Origin: Callaeas wilsoni | Lineage: Eukaryota; Chordata; Aves; Passeriformes; Callaeidae | NCBI GenBank assembly: GCA_013398955.1 | Contig: VWPU01011645.1 | Coordinates: forward strand, 1-64,000 | Reading direction: 5' to 3' | DNA: 64,000 nucleotides | Shown: positions 42,121-53,479 of the stretch, in pieces | Position numbering within the stretch: position 1 is the first letter of the stretch | Layout: the number at the start of each line of letters is the position of its first letter | Notes under the pieces: generated by a model | Database searches by the model: none | Seen by the model: only the letters and a program-made list of their open reading frames with translations | What the model was told of the DNA's origin: nothing | Translations under genes and position numbers: made by a program

Positions 42121-43559
42121 TACAGAATACCTTGTATATTTTTAGATAGCAGATGACTGAACCATTTCTCTGCCATTTTCCAATTACAAACATGAAGAGA
42201 AATATATATGTGTCTGTGCACATATTTAATCTCTGTATGGTGGACTAAGACAGAGATAACGAGCACAGACTATGAGAGGACTATTGGTATGAGGAAAACC
42301 CAGTTCCATATGATGCTGTGGGACACTGCTTGTCTTATTATCCACATTTTGGAAAGATAAATATACAACAGATATGTGGCTATTTGTCTTCACAAAGACC
42401 TCTTTTCTGCAAGGTTTATTCTGTATCAGTGGATGTGGCATTTTGTATTGCCTAAGAAAACCCCATCTTTCTATCTAAACCTAAGACATTTAAATTCTGT
42501 TAGTAACATTGTAGGTTTTTTTAATTATCCTTTTCTTACCAAAAGACATCTCCTTCCCTGCTGCATGGAGATAGAGGGTGCCCCTCACAAAGAGGCTAAA
42601 TTTCTGTCTGAGGGTCAGTGAAATATGCTTTACAGCTGAGATAAGCCCTTCTCCTGCATATCTTTATAAATCATTATCTGTGTTCATCCATGTGTTGAAA
42701 TGCTAGCTGGGATTTAAAGCTTCTTCAACATGTTAAGGGCCAATTGCAGTTCACTGATATGAAAGTCTATTAATTATTAGTATTTGTGACATTGGTATTT
42801 ACAGACAAAACCAGATGAATAACTCCACAATTCTTTGCAAGCACAAAGGGAATCTCAGTGTTCATCTTAGTGAATACTTATTGATCTAGGCATCACTATT
42901 TTATTCAGATAGGATATTTATCTCAATATTCAGATGTTTTACAATAATGGAAACAGAGTTGCAAAAAATAGATAACTTTAAGCATGAACTTAGAAGAGTT
43001 TATCAGTTATCATAAATCACGGAACAAGTTATATTCTCATGTTGAAAAAATTAAAATGCAAAAGACAGAAGGAAAAAAAAGAATCATATCAGTTAACTTC
43101 TGATATCTGGAATGGAGGTACCTCTATCTGAACTAGTCACATTAAGAGCCCTTTATAGCTAATAGAGGGAAGGTTGGCCTTTTGAATTTAGCAATTCCTC
43201 TGATTTTCCTTAGATATTTACTAATGTGTCTTAGAAATGTATCTTTCTCTCTGCAGGCCATAACAGTCTAGACAACCAACTCAAATATTGGCATTTCCAC
43301 TGCAAATGTCTCCTTTTGGCCACAGAAATGTTACCCTTGGAGTTTACACTAGTAGTTAGTGATCTAAAATGGTTCAGAGTATAATGGATAAGAAAGCATC
43401 TCTCTGGTCTCTGACCATTTAGCTCTCTGTGCAGAGGCAAACTAGTAACAACAGCTTTATGGCTGTTGATGTTTTTGTAAGTCACCTTTCCTGGTATAAC
43501 TGTTAACATGCATTTGGAGTACATTATACCTTTGCCATCGTATTGAACATTTTTCTCAA

Positions 43560-44300
43560 TGCTTGATGTTTATGCTTCATCTAAAGAATTTCAGGCTTGT
43601 AAGAGGGTCAGCTTCTCGGCTAGGGTCAGCGAATGCAGTGCGTTTTTAAATGCACACACTCCGATCAGTGTACTTAAGAGCTTCAGTACATCGTTTGGCA
43701 ATCACGTATCTCAGAAATAATTTATACAATCAATTAAAGAGCATTATCAAGGGATGATTTGACAACTGTTGCCATGCCAACCAATGAAGCAGAAAGCTCC
43801 TCAGCATTTAAAGGCTGCACCTGGTGATAGATATAGCAGATTTTGAGGACTCAGACAGAATCGCAGATGTCCAAAGGTGTGGAGGGAACATGATTTAAAG
43901 CTTGATATTTTTCCATTTTTACTGGCGAAAGGGTGTTGATGGCATGTTGTTCACTTTCTCATTAAAATTCTGTCATTTTTCACAAAGTGTTCTGCATTCA
44001 GGGCTGAAAATTGAAGTGAGAATGCACTTTACAGACTGATAAAATATGATAGCAAAATGGATGATGTTCATTTGCAGGCTGAATTAATTAAAAGAAAAAA
44101 GAGTTTGTGTCAGTGCATTTATGAAAAGCCCGTTAATCAAACACAACTTTACCAGCCTTAATGGACACATCTTAAACACTCCTGCATTAATATTTAAAAT
44201 TCCAGTTAGCAAATGGCTCGTAGTGCATTGAGCTAAAAACTAATTAGAATAGGTCATTACAAGAATAAAACAGTACAAGCTGAAAGTACATCTTCTGTTG
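43560..44300. promoter_or_regulatory. Candidate conserved non-coding element (possible enhancer)
   Basis: Six CpGs survive within 43617-43708 in AT-rich, repeat-free DNA, where CpGs are otherwise rare. The block also has homeodomain-type cores (ATTAATTA-like near 44083, TAATTAG near 44240) and an RFX-like palindrome. This style is typical of vertebrate developmental enhancers. Conservation is not visible from one sequence, so this is inference. Confidence 0.3.
43768..43785 (+). promoter_or_regulatory. RFX X-box-like palindrome overlapping a CCAAT motif
   Basis: GTTGCCATGCCAAC at 43768-43781 is one base from the perfect palindromic X-box GTTGCCATGGCAAC bound by RFX factors. Its last C begins a CCAAT pentamer (43781-43785), the NF-Y core. 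RFX and NF-Y sites often act together. Binding here is unproven. Confidence 0.35.
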
Positions 44301-44709
44301 GCAACAACAGGTTAGTCATTGGCTGCTCAGTACTGACAATTGTGCTTACATCTTTACCTACACAGTAGCTCCACTCTTAATCAGAAAATGAATTCTGCAA
44401 AAGGAAAATTTCCTCTTGTCCTCCTGTGCTATTTACATATTCCCACAGCTACAGGAATTATGGCTAAAACTCCTGGTCCATGTTAGTTTGGAGGATGGAG
44501 CAGCCTCTTTTTCATACATCATTATGGTTATATCTCAGAATAGCAGTTTTGGGTGTACAGTAGGATACTGCAGCTCAAGTTACTGTAACTTCTCTGAGAC
44601 AATTTCTTATGATGAACTTGTTATGGTCTTTAAACACTGGGGCACTTGCCTTGGTTGAGGTCCTTCTAAATGCAAAGTAAATAATGTGTGTGCAGAGACA
44701 TAAGGAATA

Positions 44710-44742
44710 GTTTCTCATGAGTTTCTCATGAGTTTCTCATGA
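44710..44742. repeat. Three perfect copies of an 11-bp unit
   Basis: GTTTCTCATGA is repeated head to tail at 44710, 44721 and 44732 with no mismatch. It is probably a recent minisatellite-like expansion. Each copy contains the palindrome CTCATGAG or part of it. Confidence 0.93.
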
Positions 44743-47700
44743 GAATGGAACTTGCATAATACCGAATTCTCACTATAAATTTTTTCACATAGAAAGTCCA
44801 GAATTATCCCTGTGAACTATTTCTGGGATGTTCCTCTTGACCCTAATCTAATGGAAACTGTTAGAGAAGGTTTTTGTGTCACAGATAAACCTGTTTCTTT
44901 GAATAGTTTTGCTACATAAACTGCTAAATCTTGCCTTAAAATCTGTTACATCCAACTGACTTCATAAAAGAAATAATTGGCTCTGTAAATTCTTGGTCTT
45001 CTTCTACTTTTCTCTCACTGACAAAATCTTATATTGTCTCTATTTCTGCACTCTGTAAAGACATCAGTTTTGCAAAGTTAGCATCCTGCTTGCAAATTCA
45101 AACATGTAAAAAATGAAATGAAGAGAAAAATTCACCTAAATATACAATTACAAAAACATATGTGAAGGAGAGCTCCTGGGTCCCAAATTGTCCCCTGCTG
45201 TCATAGAAATGTCCATCACCTGCCCCATTTCACAGAGCTGTGGCAGCCTCGCTTTCAGGCTATTTGAGAACCAAACTCCCTTTTTGGCTTTAAGCAAATC
45301 TTAATTTCCCATCTTAATTTATTCACAGGTATGTTGTGAGATAGGCTATTACCTGCATTTTCATGGTCTATCTCCTGCCATCATTGACCCATGCCCCTCG
45401 TGTTCTTTGATCTTAAAAACTGACCATGAAAACATATTTCTGGGTGGAATCCACCTGCAGGATATTCACTTGGAAACAGTATCAGGGACCGCAGCCCTCA
45501 TGACACTGAGAAGTATCCCTTTCTTATGGGTCCTGTGTTGGTGTTTACGTTTTTGTTTGCTTGTTTTGGTGTGCTTGGGGTTTTTTGTTTATTTTTCTTC
45601 TAATAGATACAAGTCAGCGTCTATTTTATGTGTGAGGCTAATGCAAAGCAATTTCACATATAAAAATAGACTATTAAGAAGCAAATGCAGTGTTTCTTTA
45701 TCTCATCTATGAGTCTGTGACTCTTATGCAGGCCTACTTACCAACAATATCTCAGTTCTTCTCACAGCCAAATGACCTGAGGACTTGGATAGGTGAGTAA
45801 ATACATTTAGGTTGATTTGAGAATGTTTCGAAAAGAAGTTATCAATCTAATTCTTGTTCCTGTTTCTGTGAATTACACAAATGCCTGCTTGCCTGAGCTA
45901 TTCCATTGGCTTCTATTGCGCCTCTTTTAATGCTGTGACAGAATAAGTCCTGGCATTTCTGAGACCCAAAAAAAAAAAAACTTTGTTCATGTGTTAATGC
46001 ATTCGTGCAGGTCTCAGATCCTTACCTGCCTTCAACAGGATGGATGGCCCAGAGTGATATTAACAGATGTGGTCTCTTGCTGCAGGCTGAAGGTGCAAGT
46101 TCAAGAGATGCACCAAAGGTCTGGTCTGGCCCAGCTGTAGGCAGGTACACAGAAACTTGGGATGTGGATGCAGGACTAGGTATGTCCTTCCTCTCAGTGG
46201 GATTAACTACAGCTGCTTGTTTGTCTTACTCCAATGGGCCATCCTCCATGCATGAACAGAGGGGCAGAGGTATAAAGGCAAATTTGAGGGATTTTTGTCC
46301 AGGAATAATCTTACAGATCTCTCCCATCTGCAAGGTCTCAAATCTGCCCCTTAGGTTGAGGCTTCAGTCCCAGGCTTTCTTTAGAGCTACTCCAACATCA
46401 GTGGAAACTGCAAAGAGAAAGCTTCCACATGGTCTTTGGGCAGCGAAGCCTCATTTTCCCTTTCTCTTTTCTTGGGAGGAAAAACCACCCATCTCACCAA
46501 GAATTCAGCTGCTGTCAGATCTTGTCGGATATTTGTGATTTCTGACTTTGTATGAGGATTTGAGCCTTAAAAACAGGTTCCCAGCTCGCCCAGGCCGTGC
46601 AAGTCTGCATGGGGAGGCTGGATGCCCTCCTCCCAGTGCAAGTGTCAGGATCCCCCATGCCCTTTGGAGCCTGCTGAGCCCCTAGAAGTTCAGAGACAAC
46701 CTTACCAGCACCAGACTGTGGCTTATCTGACTGCTTGTTGTGCACAAGAAGTGCAGCAGCTTGAGTGTTTTAGCATGATTAATTTTGGTAGAAATAATTT
46801 CCAGTCTTCAGAGTTTGGTCTTTGGAGATGTTACAGGCTCTGTACAAGCCTTTTTCCTATGTTAGGCAGAGGAGTTACCTCAGCCAGCTCCCTGGGGTGT
46901 AGTGAGTGGCTTTCTCAAGGCTGGAAGTATATGTAGGCATCATATATCCACTTTTCATCTACATCATCTCTTTAAATGGTGTTTGCTGGCTTTGTTTCAC
47001 AGCTTACACATTTTTTTGGTATATACCTTTATTTATCCTTATTTTAAATTCTATTTCTGAACCTCAAATTAAAATTCATTTAAAATTTCAGACCACTCCT
47101 GCCTCAGGAGAGGGGTCCGAACAGTGGGCTAAAATCTCACTTTTTGTGGTTTCCTAATCCACAGAAAGATGGTTTATCTGCTGCATGGTGACATGGCTTC
47201 AACATCAGAGTTGGAAAAATTCCTCTTCAGTACCCTATGACTTAAAAGTTTCTGTGTTCCCCTGTTCAAGAGACAATGTTAAGTTTGTTCTCATACAGGC
47301 AGAAGGGGAAAATAAAACGTCTGCACTGTCATGAATGACTGTCCTACCTTCTTGGCTGTTCTAGAAAGACAAAGGGCTGCAAAGCCAGTGCACCATGGTC
47401 TTTGAAGTATAGCCACAATGTCTCCTGTGATTTTTTGGCATGAATTTGTTGGTGAATATGAGGCATACTATGAGAGCTTAGTTCCCTAGTTGTCTGTTCC
47501 TTAGTGCCTTACTGCTGATGGCTTTGATGGGCCAAGGAAACGGCTACCTGCTCTGACCTAACGTTTAGGAAATAACCTGTATGCAGATGCCAAGCCCATA
47601 CGGAGTTTCTGTGCCTATAGGATCAGCTAGCAGGCCAGCACAACTTCTGGGTCCTAACTTTAAATTTTGGGTTCTCAAGTCCTTCGTATGTCCTGCTTTG

Positions 47701-48179
47701 CTAACTTACATCCCTACTGGCCTAAACCATGAGTGCCACTTACTGGCAGAAACAGGCCTGGAGTCATCTGCAAACATTTTCCTGTTGTTTGATTTCAGGA
47801 GGACTGGGGAAACTAAACATAACATTCTCATTGTAAATCAGCACTTGGGTTTGAAAGATGCATTGACTTCCAGTTTTCTGAAGATCTTTCAGCTCATCTG
47901 TCTTGGTTTTGTATTATGGTATAGGAAATGCATCCACATGCTCACATCTCAAATCAGAGATGGTAACAGCTCACACCATTCCAAGTCTGTCACCATATCT
48001 AGCCATACACCAGCATATTCCTTCCTCTCTTTATAAACTGCACTCCCACAAACAAAATTTTTGTCTAGTCCTCAGTTTCAAAAGAGTAGCGCTGTGTTTC
48101 CCCAGAATAATTGTTCAAGACACACAAAATACTTTGGAGAAAATAATCTAACAAACAGTATTGTCTTCAGACGTACATA

Positions 48180-48700
48180 CAGAGTCTACTGGTGTTTATA
48201 TTATGTGACAAATTAAGCCAAGTGAAACAATACTAATTAACCAAACACCTTCATTTCTGCAACCTAGCACAATATGCACAACAGCATATCTCAAAAAAGC
48301 TCCCATCTTGGGATGGGTTTGTATTTAAAAGCAGCATATGAAAGGATTCAATTAACATTCTTATATCTCATCAGTTTCTGATAATTAATATGAGCTGTAA
48401 GGGCTTTATGGATTGCTGGTTTGATAATTCAGTAGCAGCTAAAGTAATAGAGGATATGATGGAAAGACGGCCTCATAGCTGCCTTGTGGAGTGCACTAAA
48501 TGATTGAACCCAAAGAATAATAGGGATGGAAATTGCTGTATTCATTCATGGATAATATATGACAGGAGTAAGGCAAGCAGCAAGTTAGCAGATGACTCAG
48601 CCAAGCATCTATGACTGAACAAAGTGTGATTCTAACCTTCTGTCATTGAAAAGATATTTAATGGAAACATTATCATTCTGATATATTGCTTGCTAAGATA
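48180..48700. promoter_or_regulatory. Candidate conserved non-coding element
   Basis: Repeat-free DNA with clustered homeodomain-type cores (ACTAATTAACC near 48231, GATAATTAATATG near 48380) and balanced, non-simple composition. It resembles vertebrate distal enhancers in style only. No motif proves function. Confidence 0.2.
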
Positions 48701-48740
48701 AGACATGTTTATAGTACATTTGCCCTGTGATGTTACTATA

Positions 48741-48854
48741 GGACTAGATTTTGGCACACTTGCTCTTGCTGAAATGTACTTTGTCCCAAAATAAATCTAT
48801 TCCTCGTGGAGCAAGAGACTACTCAAAAAGAGCAAGTGAGCCAAAAGCTGGTCC
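48741..48854. repeat. Long inverted repeat: 27-base arms, 24 matches, 60-base spacer
   Basis: The left arm is 48741-48767 and the right arm 48828-48854. The inner 19 bases (48749-48767 against 48828-48846) pair with one mismatch, and the outer 8 with two. No target-site duplication is evident outside the arms. It could be a relic of a short terminal-inverted-repeat element, a foldback sequence, or the base of an RNA hairpin. The spacer also carries another GAGCAAGAG copy near 48809. Confidence 0.85.
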
Positions 48855-50395
48855 AAAGTTGGCTGGAGCTAAACATCACCAGACAAATATAAAGAATCCT
48901 ATTCATTTTTAATATGCAGAGAGGAAGATCTCTATGAACACTGAGAACCACATGTAAGGTTCTTCCTTTGTAATAACTCTTTCAACCTATAAGTAGAACA
49001 CTGGACAATATAATTTATTTTTTTAATTAACAAATATGAATGGCCACATGTCTCAGATGCAGATCAAAGAAGCAGGATGCTGAAGGGATGGATTAAAGTT
49101 AGCTGCCTTTTCCCTGTGTCTGGGAGAGCTCAGTTTGTAACATTTTTATTTATAGGAGCACTCAGGTGTTCAGCGGCAGAATAGAGCACAAAGTCTAGAG
49201 TGTTGCATAAAAGTAAAACTTGCTGAAGGTAGGGGGAGGAGGATAAAAATGAAGCATGATAATCTCTAGAGCACATTATACATGTATGCTGGTCAGGGAT
49301 GGCTTGCAGCAACTCTGCAGTACTGTGCAGCAGCGCCCTGCCAACAGAATTCATGCTGAAAACATATGTTCTTCTGCTCAAACCAGCTTTCACTACATCT
49401 GGAAACCAAGAGTTAGAGGGGGAGGGAAAAAATAAGGCAGCAGCATATGTAATTCTCTTCTAAGAGAAACCATTCATTTGTTCATGAAAGAAATCTTTCT
49501 ACTTTTATCACCAGCAGAAATTCTCACAAAGTTCTTGAATGGATATTTAAAAGCTTGGTGGGAAAACAAACCAAAAAAAAAAGGTAGTGTGAGGGAATGT
49601 AGGTAATGGCACACATTTATGACTTTTTTCCTAAAGTAAAGTCATGTCTTGATATCAAGAGCAATCTTATTAACAAAAAGTGGAAAACTTGGCAAAACCA
49701 TTGTTTAAAAAGACTGCAAGATTTGCAAAGCCCCCAGAATAACTCTGTTTTGCTGTCAGAAGCCTGGGAAACACAAAACAGATGTTCTGCCCAGCCTCTG
49801 TTACTCAGCCAGATCTCTCTCTGCTATGCAGGCAGCTGTACCACGTCTTTTCTGAGAAAGAAACAGTGCCTTCCTTTGGCACTCCTGCATCTTTCTCACT
49901 GACCAGCCAGACACTGTCGTCAGTCTGTCATCCTTCCCGCTACCTAACTCTGCAGAATCTCCTCGAGACTGAGCAGCTCTGTGCTTTGAAAAATAGCAGC
50001 ATTAGCTACAAATTTTGGCAAGCCTTGGCGCCTCAGGCGATTGCTGGGGCTGCTGAAGTCAGAAGGCACTACTCACTCTAATGGGTGGTGGCAGCAGAGC
50101 TCCCTGTTTGCACCCTGAACAATGCACACATTATTAGAGCTAATGGCAGCTATGTGCACACGTAATAATATAGCCTTGAGACTGCAGCTTGAGAATTCCA
50201 CAACAGCAGATTTGTGTTTTTTTGTTCATGGGAGAAAGTATGGTGAGTAAGAGGAAAATCACTTGAGCAGAGGCTGAGCTCTCCCTGCTGGGTTGCTTAA
50301 GGAGGGAGGGGTGAGATGGGGCACTTCTGTCTCCAAATGACATTTGGGGGAATTTTAAGGCATTATGTTCGACTCTGGATCCTCCATATCAGAAA

Positions 50396-51195
50396 ATCAT
50401 AGAATCACAGAATTTTTGGAAGGAGGCCTTGTAGATCATCTAGTTTCACCCCACTGCTGTAGGCAAGGACACCTTCAGCTAGACCAGGTTGCTCAGAGTC
50501 CCATCCAGCCTGGCCTTGAACACCTCCAGGAATGTGGCAACCACAACTTCCCTGATCAACCTGTTCCAGTGCCTCACCACCCTCACAGTAAAGAATTATT
50601 TCCTGATATCTAATCTAAACCTAGTCTCTTTCAATTTGAATTCTTTCCCCCTTATCCTGTCACTAAATGCTCTTGTAAGCAGTCTCTCTTCATCTTTCCT
50701 GTAGGGCACTGGAAGGCCAAAATTGGGTCACCCTGAAGCCTTGTCTTTCCAGGCTGAACAATCCCGATTCTCTCAGCCTTTCCTCATAGGAGAGGTGCTT
50801 CATCTGTCCAGTCACCTTGGTGGCCTCGTCCGCACCTGCACTAACAGATTCATGTCCTTCCCATGCTGGGTACCCCAGAGCTGGGTGCAGTGCTGCAGGT
50901 GGGGTCTCACCAGAGCAGAGCAGAGCAGAGGGACAGAATCCCCTCCTTCACCTTGCTGGCCATGCTGCTCTGGATGCAGCCCAGGACACAACTGCCTTTC
51001 TGGGCTGAGAGTGCTCATTCCTGGGTCATGTCCAGCCTCTCATGCACCAGCTCTCCCAGTCCTTCTTGGCAGGGCTGCTCTCGATCTGTTCACCCCAGCT
51101 CGTGGTGACACCGCATGTTGTCCCAACGCAGGTGCAGCACCGTGCACTCGGTCTCGTTAAACTGCACAAGGCATTTAGCTGCTGCTCACCCCGAA
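50396..51195 (-). mobile_element. CR1 LINE, about 800 bp of 3' end, minus strand
   Basis: The plus strand starts with AATCATAGAATCACAGAATT at the tail end. It then passes CR1 landmarks in order: AGACCAGGTTGCTCAGAG, CATCCAGCCTGGCCTTGAAC, TTCCTGATATCTAATCTAAA, TTGTCTTTCCAGGCTGAACA, GGTACCCCAGAGCTGGGTGC and TGCTGCAGGTGGGGTCTCAC. It is the best-preserved long CR1 3' part in the window. Open frames within it on either strand are CR1 shadows. The 5' end fades near 51195. Confidence 0.95.
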
Positions 51196-52466
51196 GGCAC
51201 GTGATGCCTCCAGCTCAATATTTCAGGATGTTCAGATTCCTCAGGCTGGGTGATGGGGTCACAAATCTGCATAGGCAGAAATGAATGTTTCACCCAGGAT
51301 TCATTGCCTCCTCTCCCCAGTCCTCTAACAAATGGTTGGTGGTGGTTGGACTCCTCATCCCTATCTTCCATGTGAAAGCACTTATTTAAGCATCTTGCTC
51401 TTGGCAAGTTGTGTCTGTGAATCCCCAGTGCTCTTCAGCATCTGGGATTTAGCATCCACTCTCTCTGGGGATACTTCCTTGGAAAAACACATGGTTATTT
51501 CATGTAGGCAGATTGCTGCCTCACATCTGGATATCTGTGGGTACCCTTCCCAGCCATAAACCTTGGTCAGAGGAGGGACGTCTCAGAATCTGACCTTAAA
51601 ATCTACAAAGACTAATTTGATTCTCTAAAATTACCTGAATATTAATATAATTTATAAATCATTATGAAAAGACAGGGACGGGGAAGAAAGAAGGTATTGC
51701 ATTACATACCCTCAGCTCCTAAATTCACTAAGAGGTAGAGGGATTTAGACTTCTGGCAGTCTCTTAAAATGATTAAGGAAGAAAAGGAGGCTCGCTCTGT
51801 AGTGGAAGAGGAGCCTTCTAGAGCGGATCACATTAACAAGACATTCTTACAAGGTTTTATTAGCAGAATCATACTAAAATAGATTTGGGAGTGGTAAGGT
51901 ATTTTAACTATATGAAAGGGAAATAAAATAGCAAAAGAGAGAGGTTCTGTCACTCCTTGAAAAACAATTTTTGATAAGGAAGAGGAAGCAATAATATCTT
52001 TTCCTGTTTTGATCCTTGTGGAAAGATGGCTGGGGATCCTATGGAAAGATAACTAGTGGTAAAATCAGAGGAAACTGAGAAGTTATATTCACATCCTAAC
52101 AGGAGTTTTAGCATCACAGAAATCATAAGGTAAAATATGACTTCTGCACCCTGGGTGGAATGTGGTTGGCATGCTGCACGATGATTCCCCACACACAACC
52201 TGCAACCAAAAGCACCTGCTAAGGAGGAGGAATGGAGATTGGAGCAACTGGAGACACCACAGCCAGGCTCTGTAGAAATCTTTGCAGGGAGGGGAACTCA
52301 GTGGTAGTTTCAGCTGAGAAATCGCATAGCACCTGTCAGCCAAGGGAGATAGGAGAAGATGCCTTACTATTGAGCCAACAACTGTGCTGAAATCACTCTC
52401 CTTGGATAAACTTGGCTCATTATAACCTAATGTAATATTAACTCACACCTCCATCCCAAAGTTACC
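51196..52466. other. Unique DNA between repeats, no gene recognised
   Basis: No repeat family, RNA gene or exon is recognised between the CR1 to the left and the LTR to the right. Short frames on both strands have no known domain. Confidence 0.5.
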
Positions 52467-52548
52467 TGTGTCCGAGGTACAACCGCCCCTCACTGAGCCC
52501 GTGCTCTATATTTTATTGACTATATCTTTAAGAGTGAAGCAAGAGACA

Positions 52549-52621
52549 CCAATCAGTAACAAAGGTATTTATGACTAAAGTCATTCAAGCTCCACCTAAA
52601 CATAAAGAAATAGTATAAAAG
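52549..52621 (+). promoter_or_regulatory. CCAAT and TATA box of the plus-strand LTR
   Basis: CCAAT (52549-52553) lies 61 bases before TATAAAAG (52614-52621), a normal RNA polymerase II promoter spacing. Start of transcription would be expected about 25-30 bases after the TATA box, near 52645. Activity is unknown. Confidence 0.45.
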
Positions 52622-52849
52622 TAGGTCAAGAATGGGGAAAAAGGTAGTGAAGACTCCATTGTAACTGCTGAGAAGTCAACAGACTGAACCTGTCTTCTAC
52701 CCAATAGGGATGCCTACTGGGTAAGAACCCTACTCTGTGCATGCTGAATACTTTTATTGAGGTTTGTCTGTGTATTGCTTTGAATACTTTTTGAAGCCAG
52801 ATACTATCACCAGCAATCCTCGAACCTTAACCTGTCACAATTTTATATA

Positions 52850-52855
52850 AATAAA
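52850..52855 (+). promoter_or_regulatory. Polyadenylation signal AATAAA of the plus-strand LTR
   Basis: AATAAA lies about 236 bases after the TATA box and shortly before the likely LTR end, where the R/U5 junction of an LTR would be. Confidence 0.4.
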
Positions 52856-53479
52856 TAGTGTTATTCAGTAAACTGTTGGCTTGAGTCCTTCACAGACACT
52901 AGCAGCCACCGGCAGCAGGGAACACACTTGAACAAAGAAGAAGACCTGCTGATGGGTCATAAAGTGGGAAAACCCACTGAGAGGTGTCCCTTACGCTGTT
53001 GGTGTATTTCCCTGAATAAGTCAGTGGAACTGCCCTATCCAGCAGGACTGTTCAGTGCAGGGTCCCCATAACAGGATGCTCACAGGCTGCTCGAGCACAA
53101 GGGTTTCAGCTTTCCTGGGGTGCTAGCAGACAAATCAAACACTAAGGGTTGAGGAAATGTCCCCACATTAAGGGTCAAGGAAATCTCCCCTATTCACGTG
53201 ACAATAGAGAAGGAGGCGTTGAGAATATAAAGGTAAAACACAATTTGTATGAGAGTGAACATGAAATTACAAAGTTTAAGATCTCCATAAATAAAATTTA
53301 AAAAATTAAATGCAAGATAGTAAACTTCAATAACTGCAAAGGATCGATAGGCAAAGCCTTGTGGAAGGAAAAGATGAAACGAGCTGGCAACTTCTCAAAG
53401 AATCAGAAGAAGAAATCAGCTATAGAAGGATACAAATTCAGCAAAATCACGAGCTCTTTACTGATCTCCCACCCAAGAG

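Larger units (their letters stand above)
42121..50395. other. Unique DNA with candidate conserved non-coding blocks; no gene recognised
   Basis: No CR1, LTR or RNA gene is seen. Plus frames 46005-46538 (opens at GTG) and 47581-48036 (opens at ATG) are the longest here, but neither shows a domain, signal peptide or splice context I can support. Two sub-blocks that look regulatory are listed separately (43560-44300 and 48180-48700), as is a strong hairpin at 48741-48854. Confidence 0.55.
52467..52940 (+). mobile_element. Probable solo LTR of an endogenous retrovirus, plus strand
   Basis: The block begins with TGTGTCCGAGG and has LTR-ordered signals on plus: CCAAT at 52549, TATAAAAG at 52614, and AATAAA at 52850, followed by ACTGTTGGCTTGAGTCC and a CA-containing end (near 52894, or near 52926 at GGGAACACA). 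No primer-binding site or gag/pol/env frame follows, so it is read as a solo LTR. The exact boundaries and target duplication could not be fixed, and the family is not named. A unique promoter-like sequence is the alternative. Confidence 0.5.

Noticed and set aside
41763..42266. 167-codon minus frame resembling a protein
   Set aside because: It is the frameshifted C-terminal remnant of CR1 ORF2 plus out-of-frame sequence, not a host gene.
40558..44742. Possible CRISPR array or prokaryotic operon signals
   Set aside because: The only regular repeats are microsatellite or 11-mer tandem units without spacers, and the whole window has vertebrate repeat content.
46005..46538. 177-codon plus frame
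   Set aside because: It opens at GTG, the translation resembles no family, and no promoter or splice signals fit. Chance is sufficient in 64 kb.
47581..48036. 151-codon plus frame starting with ATG
   Set aside because: No recognisable domain and no supporting exon structure. Composition is like its surroundings.
50723..51160. 145-codon plus frame
   Set aside because: It is antisense to the CR1 copy at 50396-51195.
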